Source: a virus. Taken from it: a DNA stretch of 24,406 bases. The notes beneath the pieces are model-generated. The model did not search any database. It worked only from the letters and a program-made list of their open reading frames with translations, and was not told where the DNA came from. Below, piece after piece: positions 13,554 to 21,829 of this stretch. The position numbers and the translations under genes were made by a program. The stretch's first letter is position 1. The number at the start of each line of letters is the position of its first letter. The DNA is taken from positions 1 through 24,406 of IMG/VR virus record IMGVR_UViG_3300003321_001124. One strand, 5' to 3'.

Positions 13554-14851
13554 GATTCAACTTTATCTCGAAGGACGCCGACGGTATCGGCTTTGCCTTT
13601 GCCCTACAAAAGGCTGGCGAATCCGTCCGTGTCTTTATCGACGAAAAAGATGCTCAATCAGTTGGCGACGGTCTGGTTCCGAAAGTAGGAAGTGTTCATG
13701 AAATGCTTGCTGACGCGGACCGCGATAAAGAGATTTTTGTTTTTGACACTAGCGGAGACGGCTTACTTGGCGATTACCTACGCAGCATGGGTTATGCGGT
13801 TATTGGGTCGTCTGCTTTAGCTGATCGCCTAGAGCGGGAGCGGGACTTTGGTTTGCAGGTGATGGTTGAATGCGGTATAAAGGTGCCTGAATCCATCCCC
13901 TTCACTTCGTTTGAGGATGCACGAAGATATGTGGAGAAAAACTCAAACAAGCGGTTGGTGTATAAGCCGAATAATATACTTGGTGATAAGTCTCTTAGCC
14001 ATGTATCTTACAACGCTGAGGACATGATTGAGCTTCTCACCAATGTGGAAAACGAAGTCTCCATTGAAAATCCCGAGTTTGTCCTACAAGAGTTTGAGGA
14101 AGGCATTTGTATTTCCACTGAAGTGTGGTTTGACGGTTACCGCAACTTGCCGTTGATGAACCATACTTTTGAGCGGAAAGAATTGATGGACGGTAACCTG
14201 GGCAAAAGCGGCGGCTGCACTGGCAATGTTGTTTGGACTTGCGGCGAATGCCCAATCTGCGAGAAGGTTAAAGGCATTTTGCCTTGGTTGGAGGAAAATG
14301 GATACCACGGTATGCTTGACCTCAACGCGATTGTATCCTTTGAATCCGGTGACATCCTTGGACTGGAGTGGACTCCTCGATTTGGGTACGATGCTAGCCC
14401 GACCATACTGTTGGGATTACTTGACGGCGATCTGGGGCGTTTCTTGTCCGATGTGGCAAAGCGGCAATACGGGAGTTCGTCTCCAAAATTCTTTGATGAT
14501 CGAATTGCCAGTGGCATCCGCGTAAGCGTACCGCCGTGGCCCTCAGAACAATTCTGTGCGGAGCAGAACTTGCCTATTTTTGGGCTGCCTGACGAACATT
14601 ATTTGTTTAACGTTAAAGCCGGAAACGTTACACAGTTAGCTACTTCTGGTGCGTGGGGTATTTTGGCATGTGTCATTGGTACCGGCTCTACGGTAAAAAA
14701 AGCCTTTAAAAAACCCTACGAAGTTGTCAAGGAATTGTACGTCTCCAACAAGCAATACCGTACTGACCTCGTTGGGCAGTTTGAGGAAGATTTCGAGAAA
14801 CTCGCAAGTATAATACCGGAGGCTATTAATGGCGTTTCCTCCAGCATTTGA
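13550..14851 (+). CDS. PurD-like ATP-grasp ligase
   Basis: 433 residues, the full length of a phosphoribosylamine-glycine ligase, and similar in domain order. Seen: an N-terminal alpha/beta domain (FISKDADGIGFAFALQ), GSSALADRLERERDFG (86-101), an ATP-grasp lysine K139 (VYKP), EEGICISTEVWFDG (183-196), and GDILGLEWTPRFGYDASP (267-284), the counterpart of the PurD LEFNxRFGDPE metal/substrate block. Differences: the N-terminal GxGGREHAL motif is missing, Asn of EFN is Thr (EWT), and a CGECPIC cluster (231-237) is inserted. It lies among virion genes, not nucleotide metabolism genes, so it may ligate an amino acid or peptide to another acceptor. Confidence 0.75.
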   Translation: MRFNFISKDADGIGFAFALQKAGESVRVFIDEKDAQSVGDGLVPKVGSVHEMLADADRDKEIFVFDTSGDGLLGDYLRSMGYAVIGSSALADRLERERDFGLQVMVECGIKVPESIPFTSFEDARRYVEKNSNKRLVYKPNNILGDKSLSHVSYNAEDMIELLTNVENEVSIENPEFVLQEFEEGICISTEVWFDGYRNLPLMNHTFERKELMDGNLGKSGGCTGNVVWTCGECPICEKVKGILPWLEENGYHGMLDLNAIVSFESGDILGLEWTPRFGYDASPTILLGLLDGDLGRFLSDVAKRQYGSSSPKFFDDRIASGIRVSVPPWPSEQFCAEQNLPIFGLPDEHYLFNVKAGNVTQLATSGAWGILACVIGTGSTVKKAFKKPYEVVKELYVSNKQYRTDLVGQFEEDFEKLASIIPEAINGVSSSI

Positions 14852-15527
14852 CCGAGCATGGGATGAGACATTCCCACCGGATACACAAGCTGCAAATCTG
14901 CTTGGTCAAGACATTCGGAATTTCAAGATCGACATTCGGGAGCGGCTGGCGCTTTTAAGCGGCATTTTTGCCAATCGCCCATCAAACATGGACGCTGTTT
15001 TTGGCGGGGCGAATTATGGTATTATCTATTTCGCCACCGATACAAGCCAAATATTCCAGTGGAACGGGGCGGCTTGGACAGAGGTTACTCAGTTGTTTAC
15101 TGGCGTTCGTTTGAGTGCAACCGTTCCAGTGGCTACTGGTGGTGCTGGTGTTGATGGTCAGTCGCTGGTAATACCGGCGAATATGTTGGCTGTCGGCTCT
15201 GTTGTCACGATTACAGCCCGTGTTTCTTTTGGCGGAGCAAACAGCTTTGGAATCTTTTTTGGTGCTACTCGCCTCTTTCAGGATGTAGGCGATGCAAACA
15301 GCAATCTTGGAACTTACACCTGTACAGTGATTGTAACAGGCGCCGCTGCGCAAAAAGCCACGATCATTGGAAGTCATACTGAAACTCCAAATGCCTCAGC
15401 AAATGCTTTGGTGATTAATGCTAATGACCCTGCTGAGGCAATTAATGGTAATATAACAGTTAAAACACAACAGACCGCTGGCGGCGCGGGAATGTCGCAC
15501 CAATTCTTGACGATTTCTTGGAAATGA
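14829..15527 (+). CDS. Tail fibre-like protein with conserved N-terminal anchor
   Basis: 232 residues, GGAGG seven bases before the ATG; overlaps the ATP-grasp gene by 23 bases. The N-terminus (AWDETFPPDTQAANLLGQDIRNFKIDIRERL) is a helical segment I know from fibre-like proteins of environmental phages, followed by GIIYFATDTSQIFQWNGAAWTEV, a short beta motif common in fibres. The C-terminal half is Gly/Ala/Thr-rich beta sequence, perhaps a trimerising or receptor-facing domain. Confidence 0.65.
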   Translation: MAFPPAFDRAWDETFPPDTQAANLLGQDIRNFKIDIRERLALLSGIFANRPSNMDAVFGGANYGIIYFATDTSQIFQWNGAAWTEVTQLFTGVRLSATVPVATGGAGVDGQSLVIPANMLAVGSVVTITARVSFGGANSFGIFFGATRLFQDVGDANSNLGTYTCTVIVTGAAAQKATIIGSHTETPNASANALVINANDPAEAINGNITVKTQQTAGGAGMSHQFLTISWK

Positions 15528-17137
15528 TACCACCCAATACATTACGTGAAGGCGAACGACCGGAGTTTGTGCTCCGTGGTCCCTTTGGTGGGATTCAAAC
15601 GGAACTACCGGCTCATTTGATCGAACAGATCGGTGGGTTGGTTGATTCGACTAATTTCTTTTTCAGACATGGTCAAGCTATTGTTCGACCTGGGGTATCG
15701 GCGTTATCGCCTTTTCCAGCGGCGGGTCCGGCCAACGAACAAGCAAACGGAATCATTAACTTTTATGACTCTACTGGTACGTTACGCCAAATGGTGCTTA
15801 CTGCTGGTAGCGTTGCTGGTGGGCGACTGCTTCAATGGAACGGCCCAGCTGGCGGCTGGACAAACATACCTGCTGGTGTTGCTCTTACAGGAACTAGCAT
15901 AAACCAGTTTACCTACGATACGGTAAACTACAAACTATGTTTCTGTCAGGGCATTGATAAAATACAACTCTGGGATGGCATTACTGCCAATTTTAATGTC
16001 GCTTCCGTGAATGCTCCAGTTGCACGTTATTTGGCAGAAATTGCTAACCATTTAGTTACTGGTTATACCACTGAAGGTGGCATCACTTTTCCACAGCGGG
16101 TACGCTGGTCGGGTACAGGTGATCCTACTGATTGGACTGGGCCAAGCGCTGGTGCTAATGACCGTCTTAATAATTTTGGTCCGATTACAGGCATTGCCAA
16201 ACTTTACCAGCAAGGTTTCGGCTTTCAGCAAAAAGGAATCTTTCAAATAATTCCAACCGGCATCGGCACTAACCCATTTGCTTTTATCGACCTTGGTGCC
16301 CGCGCACGCGGTAATGCCTTCCCATTTTCGTTGGATGTTTACGACGAGCGTACTGCGTATTATGTGGGAACGGACAATGTTTATGCTTTTGATGGTACAC
16401 AAAGCGTTGGTGTCGGGGAATTCCCAATGCAGGGTCGCCAAAGGCAGGGTGCATGGGGAGCAATTTCATCGGATTTACAAGCAGCGAATCCGAATACAGT
16501 TGTCGGTGCGGTTTCAACCAGTATTAACGGGCGACGTTTTAATGCTTATTGGTTGTTTATACCGGGCATAACCTGCTGGGTTTTTAACATTGACGAAGGA
16601 AATTGGACACGGGCATCATTCGCCAAAACTGTAAGCCGTGCGGATTACTTCACCAACAACGGCATCATCAGAATCGCTGATTTAGTCGGCACAATCTTGC
16701 AACAAAACTGGACACCGGCTACGTTACAAGGGAACAATCCGTTTGATAACTTCTTCATTGGTTTTACCGATGGGACACCAGGTATGATAGATTTTACCAG
16801 TTTCAGCGAACAACCGTTCTCCTTGCAGACTGGTCAGATCGTAGCCGGTGACCTTCGTCATGAAAAAATTGTCAATACTGTTCGGATTGTTTATCAGGAT
16901 TTGGGTGTTGCAACATTTACACTAACTGTCTCAAATGAAAAAGGTGAAACCCGAACCAGAACAGTTACAATTGGTAGTGGAACTGGTAAGATGCTTGCCT
17001 CAATTATACCGTTACAGGGGCAGATCACTGGAATGTTTATGACATTCCAAATCAGCGGCGCTGCCGCTCAACCACTTTCCATCTCGGAAATCGCTGCTTT
17101 TTACGACACAGGCGCAGAATGCCGGGTGACGGTATAG
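15524..17137 (+). CDS. Beta-propeller tail nozzle / DNA-stabilisation protein (P22 gp10, T7 gp12-like)
   Basis: 537 residues. Start chosen at ATG 15524 in an ATGA overlap with the fibre-like gene; a TTG two codons upstream is less likely. The middle shows QRVRWSGTGDPTDWTG (191-206), then GPITGIAKLYQQGFGFQQKGIFQI, the hallmark of P22 gp10-type hub proteins and related short-tail nozzle proteins with a beta-propeller. Repeated aromatic beta-blades follow (AYYVGTDNVYAFDG, FNAYWLFIPGITCWVFN). In short-tailed phages this protein plugs the portal-adaptor channel after packaging. Its presence is the main reason to infer podovirus-like morphology. Confidence 0.75.
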   Translation: MIPPNTLREGERPEFVLRGPFGGIQTELPAHLIEQIGGLVDSTNFFFRHGQAIVRPGVSALSPFPAAGPANEQANGIINFYDSTGTLRQMVLTAGSVAGGRLLQWNGPAGGWTNIPAGVALTGTSINQFTYDTVNYKLCFCQGIDKIQLWDGITANFNVASVNAPVARYLAEIANHLVTGYTTEGGITFPQRVRWSGTGDPTDWTGPSAGANDRLNNFGPITGIAKLYQQGFGFQQKGIFQIIPTGIGTNPFAFIDLGARARGNAFPFSLDVYDERTAYYVGTDNVYAFDGTQSVGVGEFPMQGRQRQGAWGAISSDLQAANPNTVVGAVSTSINGRRFNAYWLFIPGITCWVFNIDEGNWTRASFAKTVSRADYFTNNGIIRIADLVGTILQQNWTPATLQGNNPFDNFFIGFTDGTPGMIDFTSFSEQPFSLQTGQIVAGDLRHEKIVNTVRIVYQDLGVATFTLTVSNEKGETRTRTVTIGSGTGKMLASIIPLQGQITGMFMTFQISGAAAQPLSISEIAAFYDTGAECRVTV

Positions 17138-17139
17138 AT

Positions 17140-17433
17140 ATGGCAAAAATGGCAAATTCATGGGGTAGAAAACGCTCCCTCCAACGGTACAGAAATTTAA
17201 GACGGGAGGTTTTAGAATTCTTTGGAGGAGTTTGTGTGGAATGTGGTTTCTCGGATTTTAGAGCCCTTCAGCTTGACCATATTAATGGTGGTGGTACTGC
17301 TGAACGAAACTCCCTTCCTTTTGAAGGGGTGTTTAAAAGGGCCCTTAAGTTTCCCGACGAATATCAACTTTTGTGCGCTAATTGTAATTGGATTAAAAGG
17401 TATGTAAATAGTGAGTGGAAGGGACAGAAGTGA
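17140..17433 (+). CDS. Free-standing HNH endonuclease
   Basis: 97 residues from ATG 17140 (alternatives: 17119, overlapping the preceding gene, or 17149). The HNH fold is visible: zinc pairs C32/C35 (CVECG) and C79/C82 (CANC), catalytic-site LQLDHINGGG with D46-H47, and the closing YQLLCANCNWIKR. Such nucleases nick or cut DNA and often spread as mobile homing genes between phage structural genes, though terminase-associated HNHs also exist. It is noticeably AT-richer than both neighbours, supporting acquisition. Its stop overlaps the next start (GTGA). Confidence 0.85.
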   Translation: MAKMANSWGRKRSLQRYRNLRREVLEFFGGVCVECGFSDFRALQLDHINGGGTAERNSLPFEGVFKRALKFPDEYQLLCANCNWIKRYVNSEWKGQK

Positions 17434-17759
17434 GGCTGACGCCGCAGCAATTGTCAATAACACTAACCAAGTTTGTGGAAGAAATCAAGCAGGCTTGGCA
17501 AAATCTTTTCTTTGTATTAAATGGCAACGTTTCGTTTGGCGATGGCGTTAACACCGATAATATCAATGGAGTTTGGGCTACTGCTAATAGCGCCATTGGT
17601 AACTTTGTTATAAACCATAATTTAGGTCGCGTTCCTACTGGCTATTTTATTGTTAAAAGTACAGCTTTTGAGGTGGTGAAATTTGTCTCGGCGACAAACA
17701 CACAAATTACGCTTGCTGGGCAAAATGGCGGTAGTGCTCTTACTTTGTTCATTTTCTAG
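17430..17759 (+). CDS. Small fibre-associated protein
   Basis: 109 residues from GTG 17430, chosen because GGAAGGGA lies about seven bases upstream and the start overlaps the HNH stop; a GTG five codons earlier (17415) is possible. The N-terminus is an amphipathic helix (QLSITLTKFVEEIKQAWQN); the rest is beta-type with NFVINHNLGRVPTGYFIVK, a motif common in phage tail or fibre proteins. Its last 77 bases overlap the spike gene in another frame if that gene starts at 17683. Confidence 0.6.
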   Translation: MRLTPQQLSITLTKFVEEIKQAWQNLFFVLNGNVSFGDGVNTDNINGVWATANSAIGNFVINHNLGRVPTGYFIVKSTAFEVVKFVSATNTQITLAGQNGGSALTLFIF

Positions 17760-19767
17760 GGCACAAACCACTGTTTTTTGCAACAAGGTTGACCCGGCCT
17801 TGGTTGCCGTATCCAATAGTGCAGCCGGTTCTGTTGTAAAGGCCGGGGCCGGAGCTAGTTTATGGGTTTGCCCAGGAGGAAGTCTAGGTACTCCTTGTGC
17901 ACCACTTTCACTGTTATATAATCCACAAGGTACCGCAATCAACAACCCAATGACTGCGGATTCGAGTGGTAATTTTGGACAGGTGTGTGTTGATACGCCC
18001 GGTCGTTATATGTTACAGGTTGGTGGGATTGGTTTTAACACCAATACTGTTGACGGGATTGTTTTTCCCAACGACCCGCAAAACCCAAGATTTTCCTCTC
18101 TTACCGTCTCAGGGGCGGTGAATCGCCTTGGGAAAGAGTGTTACGTTGGCGGAGCGTCTTATGCGACCATCTCGGCAGCGTATACAGATACCACTAATTG
18201 CAGCTTGATTTTTCTGCCTCCTGGATACACGGAAACATTAAGCTCCACACTGACATTCAATCGCAACTCCGTGCCCGTTATCTGTCTGGGAGTCTGCACG
18301 ATCACGCAGGGCGCAAATCAAGTCGTCATTTCCTCGGGAACTAAAGATGTTTATATCGGCGCTCCTTTCAGTCCTTGGGGAACCGATAGTGCCGGAGGAA
18401 ATTTTGGGCTTAACTTTGTCGGGTACACAGGTTCGGCAGAGGCATTCAAGATTGGAGACTCCACGGCGGACACGATCAAGGTAAAACTGGAAAATGTTTA
18501 CGTCAGACTGACAAGTGCCGCTGGTGGTGCAATCGGCGTGCGCCTGAATCGCGTAACCAACAATTTCGAGATGAAAAACGTATCGGTTTTTCAGGGCGGC
18601 GTGTCAGGGCAAATCTGTTTTCTGCTTGACGGAACTGGGAATTTTACAGGCATCGGCTCTTTCTACGACTTGGAGTGTCAATCGGCAGTTGGCAACACAA
18701 ATGGAATCGCCATCAGGGAAACCGGACTTGTTTCCGATGTGAAATACTTCGGCGGGCATATCACGCTTACTTCTGGCGGCACGTCTGTTGGTTTGGACTT
18801 GGCGGGGCCAGCGGCGAACGCTTCAGAAGCTACGATCTTTAATTTGGCGATTGATAACGTGCAAACTGGAGTGACGGTGGAATCGACCTTCGGCGGAAAC
18901 CTCTGGGGATTTCTGCGGATAGATTCAACAGTACCAAACATAGCTAATTTCGGAGCTGGCACTGTTGGCAATACGATCTTCGTCAACTCGAATGCGGCCT
19001 ACACGGACAGCGGCACAAATTCTGTGATCTATCAGCCGCAGTTTCAGGTCAACACTCAGCTCTGGCAGTACAGTTGTAACGCTTCAGGCTGCGGCGTGAA
19101 GGATGTCCAGTCTGGTGGAAATAGTGGCGGCTGGTTCTGTACGCACGCAGGGAACTGCACGTTCGGCTCTGCTGGTGGTGGCGCAAACCAGAATATACTC
19201 GTCGGCAACACTGGCACCCTTGTTCCCGGCACCGTTAACGTGGCTCAGTTGGGAACCACGGGCCTGCCTTGGGTAAAGACCTGTATCGGACTGTCTGCGA
19301 ACAATTCAATGTGCGACAGTGGCGGGGCATTCACTGGCAATCTAACGCGCACTTGGCAAAACTCCAGTGGAACCGTTGGCTGGACTTCGGGAACGGTCAA
19401 TTATCAATTAGGCTGCACAGGCACTGCTGTCGCCAGCAACACGGTAATCATCAACGCGCCATCCGCGCAGCCAGCCTGCACTAATACGACTGTTGCAAGG
19501 CCGATCACGAAGATGACAAGCGCAGGAACGCTCAAGAATCTCTTTGCTCAATGCACGACTGGCGGCGTCAATGCTTCCTCTGGAGTCGTTTCAGTCAGGG
19601 TCAATGGCGTAGCAGGAGCCATTACTTGCACGCTGGGAACCGGAACAAGTTGTTCTGATACTACCCACACGGCATCCACGGCGGCAGGAGACGAAGTAAA
19701 CATACAGTTCACGACGCAAGCGGCAGAGACACTGGCCAACTGTGAGTTCGCCTTTGAAAAGCAATAG
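17683..19767 (+). CDS. Tail spike with beta-helix and Sec-type N-terminus
   Basis: 694 residues from TTG 17683 (GAGGTGG upstream); ATG 17725 would give 680 residues but a weaker site. Residues 1-27 look like a signal peptide: basic MSRRQTHKLRLLGK, core MAVVLLLCSF, cleavage after SRA. Next come a small Cys-containing beta domain (to about 115), NDPQNPRFSSLTVSG, then a pectate-lyase-like right-handed beta-helix (about 150-430) that probably degrades or binds host surface polysaccharide, and a C-terminal Thr/Ser/Cys-rich domain. There are about two dozen cysteines, often paired. An exported N-terminus is odd for a virion spike. Confidence 0.65.
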   Translation: MSRRQTHKLRLLGKMAVVLLLCSFSRAQTTVFCNKVDPALVAVSNSAAGSVVKAGAGASLWVCPGGSLGTPCAPLSLLYNPQGTAINNPMTADSSGNFGQVCVDTPGRYMLQVGGIGFNTNTVDGIVFPNDPQNPRFSSLTVSGAVNRLGKECYVGGASYATISAAYTDTTNCSLIFLPPGYTETLSSTLTFNRNSVPVICLGVCTITQGANQVVISSGTKDVYIGAPFSPWGTDSAGGNFGLNFVGYTGSAEAFKIGDSTADTIKVKLENVYVRLTSAAGGAIGVRLNRVTNNFEMKNVSVFQGGVSGQICFLLDGTGNFTGIGSFYDLECQSAVGNTNGIAIRETGLVSDVKYFGGHITLTSGGTSVGLDLAGPAANASEATIFNLAIDNVQTGVTVESTFGGNLWGFLRIDSTVPNIANFGAGTVGNTIFVNSNAAYTDSGTNSVIYQPQFQVNTQLWQYSCNASGCGVKDVQSGGNSGGWFCTHAGNCTFGSAGGGANQNILVGNTGTLVPGTVNVAQLGTTGLPWVKTCIGLSANNSMCDSGGAFTGNLTRTWQNSSGTVGWTSGTVNYQLGCTGTAVASNTVIINAPSAQPACTNTTVARPITKMTSAGTLKNLFAQCTTGGVNASSGVVSVRVNGVAGAITCTLGTGTSCSDTTHTASTAAGDEVNIQFTTQAAETLANCEFAFEKQ

Positions 19768-19861
19768 TTCTAGCTTGCGTGCTTTTGGGCGTGGTGATTT
19801 TCTAACAGGACAAACAGAATGTCCATAATGACAAGCAAGGAAAAAAAAAGGGAAAGATTAA
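19768..19861 (+). other. Intergenic gap with micro-frame and hairpin
   Basis: The 94 bases hold a 5-bp hairpin (GGACA 19808-19812 with TGTCC 19820-19824), a 20-codon frame starting at 19819 (MSIMTSKEKKRERL...) that overlaps the next start, and an A9 tract (19841-19849). AAGGGAAA serves as a weak ribosome binding site for the gene at 19862. I see no convincing promoter or terminator. Confidence 0.35.
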
Positions 19862-20611
19862 ATGCCGGTTCTAGTAGGTAGTGTATTACAGTTTTCAATC
19901 GGTGATCTTGGCCCAGAAGTAATCTTCAAGGTCGAGAATCGGACAACGGATTTGTCCAGAGCATATGTGTGGCTCCGCGATGCTCTTTTGGAAATCACGG
20001 CGAATCCGGATTACCGTGACGAGTTCGCTGAACTCGAAGAACTTGGGCCGGCATTCCTACTTACTGGTTCCACAACGCCTTCGTTGTCCGTTCAAGAATA
20101 CGCCGAAGGAAACATTATACCAACAGGAGATGTAAACCTAGCAACGCTGGATATTTTGATCTGGACCGACCCACCGTTCAATACCAAGCGACAAAAACTT
20201 GATCCAAGTCATTACCAAGAAGCCGATAAATCAGTTGTCACCGTTGCACAGCCGATAAGCTGGTATCGTTTCGGCAACAGCATTGGTTTTTATCCGTCGC
20301 CGGACAAGAACTATCAGGTTCAAGCGCGCATTCTGCGGATGCACCCGATTGCGGATAATGCACTACAAACAACGTCAATTCTTATACCACGGGATTGGAA
20401 CGAGGTTTTAGTGCTTGCGGCCGCAGAGCGTGGCTTTATTGAATTAAATGAATATGAAAAAGCCGCGGCGTTGCACAAGCTTTTGCATGGCGATCCGAAG
20501 TATCCAGAAAAACCCGGACTCATAAACGGTCGAAAAAAGAAACGTGCTCGCGAAGCCTGGAGAACAAGCCAAGGGCTACGCCCCGTCGTACCGACGTATA
20601 TCAACAAGTGA
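19862..20611 (+). CDS. Probable head-tail adaptor (tail tubular A-type)
   Basis: 249 residues. The layout fits adaptor proteins that bind beneath the portal in short-tailed phages: an N-terminal helical part (DLSRAYVWLRDALLEITANPDYRDEF), a central beta insertion (WYRFGNSIGFYPSPDKNYQVQARILRMH, about 139-166) and a C-terminal helix pair (PRDWNEVLVLAAAERGFIELNEYEKAAALHKLL). A basic tail follows (GRKKKRAREAW). This pattern is shared with DUF6682-like phage adaptor proteins, but I cannot verify it. It is unusually placed after the spike rather than next to the capsid gene. Confidence 0.6.
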   Translation: MPVLVGSVLQFSIGDLGPEVIFKVENRTTDLSRAYVWLRDALLEITANPDYRDEFAELEELGPAFLLTGSTTPSLSVQEYAEGNIIPTGDVNLATLDILIWTDPPFNTKRQKLDPSHYQEADKSVVTVAQPISWYRFGNSIGFYPSPDKNYQVQARILRMHPIADNALQTTSILIPRDWNEVLVLAAAERGFIELNEYEKAAALHKLLHGDPKYPEKPGLINGRKKKRAREAWRTSQGLRPVVPTYINK

Positions 20612-20617
20612 GGATTT

Positions 20618-21829
20618 ATGGCAGCCACACAAATGACTTTTAAGCCACCGAGCAGCAACCAGTTTTTTCCGACGATGCCGTATATGCCATCTCCGGGAAA
20701 CAGCAGCAGCAGCGGCCCAAATAACATCTTCGCAATTGGTACGCCTGACCCAACAGGAAATCCGTTCCTTCCTTCGGGGCCTGATACCAGCAACCAACCA
20801 GTGGCTATGACGCCCAGACAGGATATCTCGTTTAACTTTCCTGGTCCAGCCACGGGTCCCGGCTCCACTGGCATTGGTAAAGGGATGTTTGCGGAGAATC
20901 CTCTTAACCCGGCGCTGACAAATGCATTTTTCAATTATCTATTCAGCAATATCGGACAAGGCGTTCCGTCGTTTCCAGGTTCTCTTTCGGCTAACATGGA
21001 CCCAACCATGCAACAGTTCATGAAACTGTTTATGCCGGGTGGGGCAATTGGTGACATGGCTGCAAACGGCGTCAATGCTGTGCCGACATGGCAAAACATG
21101 GTCGATGCAATGCAGCGTCAGATTGGACAGGGAGCGGCGAATTTAAAAGAGCAGTTCAATGTTTCGGGCAATTTATCAAGCAGCCCAATGGGCAGTGCAA
21201 TGGTGGATTACTTTACCCAAAGCAACAAAGACCTGAACAGTTTATTGGGTAACCTAACTTTCCAAGGCATCCAAGACCAATTGCAGGCTGCCAATATGTC
21301 AGGCAGCGCAGCTAACATGTTCCAGGGTCTGGATCAGGCTGCAATTGACCGTATGTACCAAGAGTTCATCAGAACCAGCCCGCAGTACAATCCATTACTC
21401 GGGATGGAGTTCGGAGCAGCTACAACATTCCCACCGATGTTTAATCCAAAGACCGGCATGGGTGGTCTTGGGGCGTTGCTTGGTGGCGGTGGGCAACTGG
21501 CTGGCGGCTTAGCCAGTTTGTTTAGCCTCTTTGGTGGGGGCGGAGCAGGAGGCGCTGCCGCAGGACTTGGTGAACTCGCACCTGATCTTATCGGCTTCTG
21601 TTGGGTAGCCGAAGTTCTTTACGGCAAAGACGACCAGAGGACGGAGCTCGTTCGTAAATGGCTTCGTGACAAATACTCAAAGACGGAGGCCGGCGCAAAA
21701 GTTGTTGGCGCTTACATCAAACATGGCAGAACAATTGCCGAACTTGCAAAGCAATCGAAGGAACTACGTGATGGGCTGATGCCGTACTTTGACAAAGCCC
21801 TCACCGAAGCACGGAGGGTTTATGCCTGA
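20618..21829 (+). CDS. Internal virion/ejection protein with CFI-box-like C-terminus
   Basis: 403 residues, GAGG seven bases before ATG. The first 90 residues are Pro/Ser/Asn-rich and disordered, followed by a Met/Gln/Asn-rich helical region (about 95-265), a glycine-rich hydrophobic segment (281-320, GLGALLGGGGQLAGGLASLF) that could insert in membrane, and a compact C-terminal domain (328-395) starting CWVAEVLYG with an RKWLR helix and AYIKHGRTIAELA. That domain resembles the CFI-box C-terminal domain seen in some secreted bacterial proteins. Position before another helical protein and a transglycosylase suggests an ejected virion protein. Confidence 0.6.
   Translation: MAATQMTFKPPSSNQFFPTMPYMPSPGNSSSSGPNNIFAIGTPDPTGNPFLPSGPDTSNQPVAMTPRQDISFNFPGPATGPGSTGIGKGMFAENPLNPALTNAFFNYLFSNIGQGVPSFPGSLSANMDPTMQQFMKLFMPGGAIGDMAANGVNAVPTWQNMVDAMQRQIGQGAANLKEQFNVSGNLSSSPMGSAMVDYFTQSNKDLNSLLGNLTFQGIQDQLQAANMSGSAANMFQGLDQAAIDRMYQEFIRTSPQYNPLLGMEFGAATTFPPMFNPKTGMGGLGALLGGGGQLAGGLASLFSLFGGGGAGGAAAGLGELAPDLIGFCWVAEVLYGKDDQRTELVRKWLRDKYSKTEAGAKVVGAYIKHGRTIAELAKQSKELRDGLMPYFDKALTEARRVYA

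Noticed and set aside
19819-19881. 20-codon frame with A9 slippery tract before the adaptor gene, possible programmed frameshift
   Set aside because: Joining to the adaptor frame would need +1 slippage, for which A-tracts are not typical, and the adaptor has its own start; probably just a leader peptide or chance.
20320-20934. 204-codon antisense frame
   Set aside because: Crosses the junction of two coupled rightward genes and lacks any start signal or recognisable domain.
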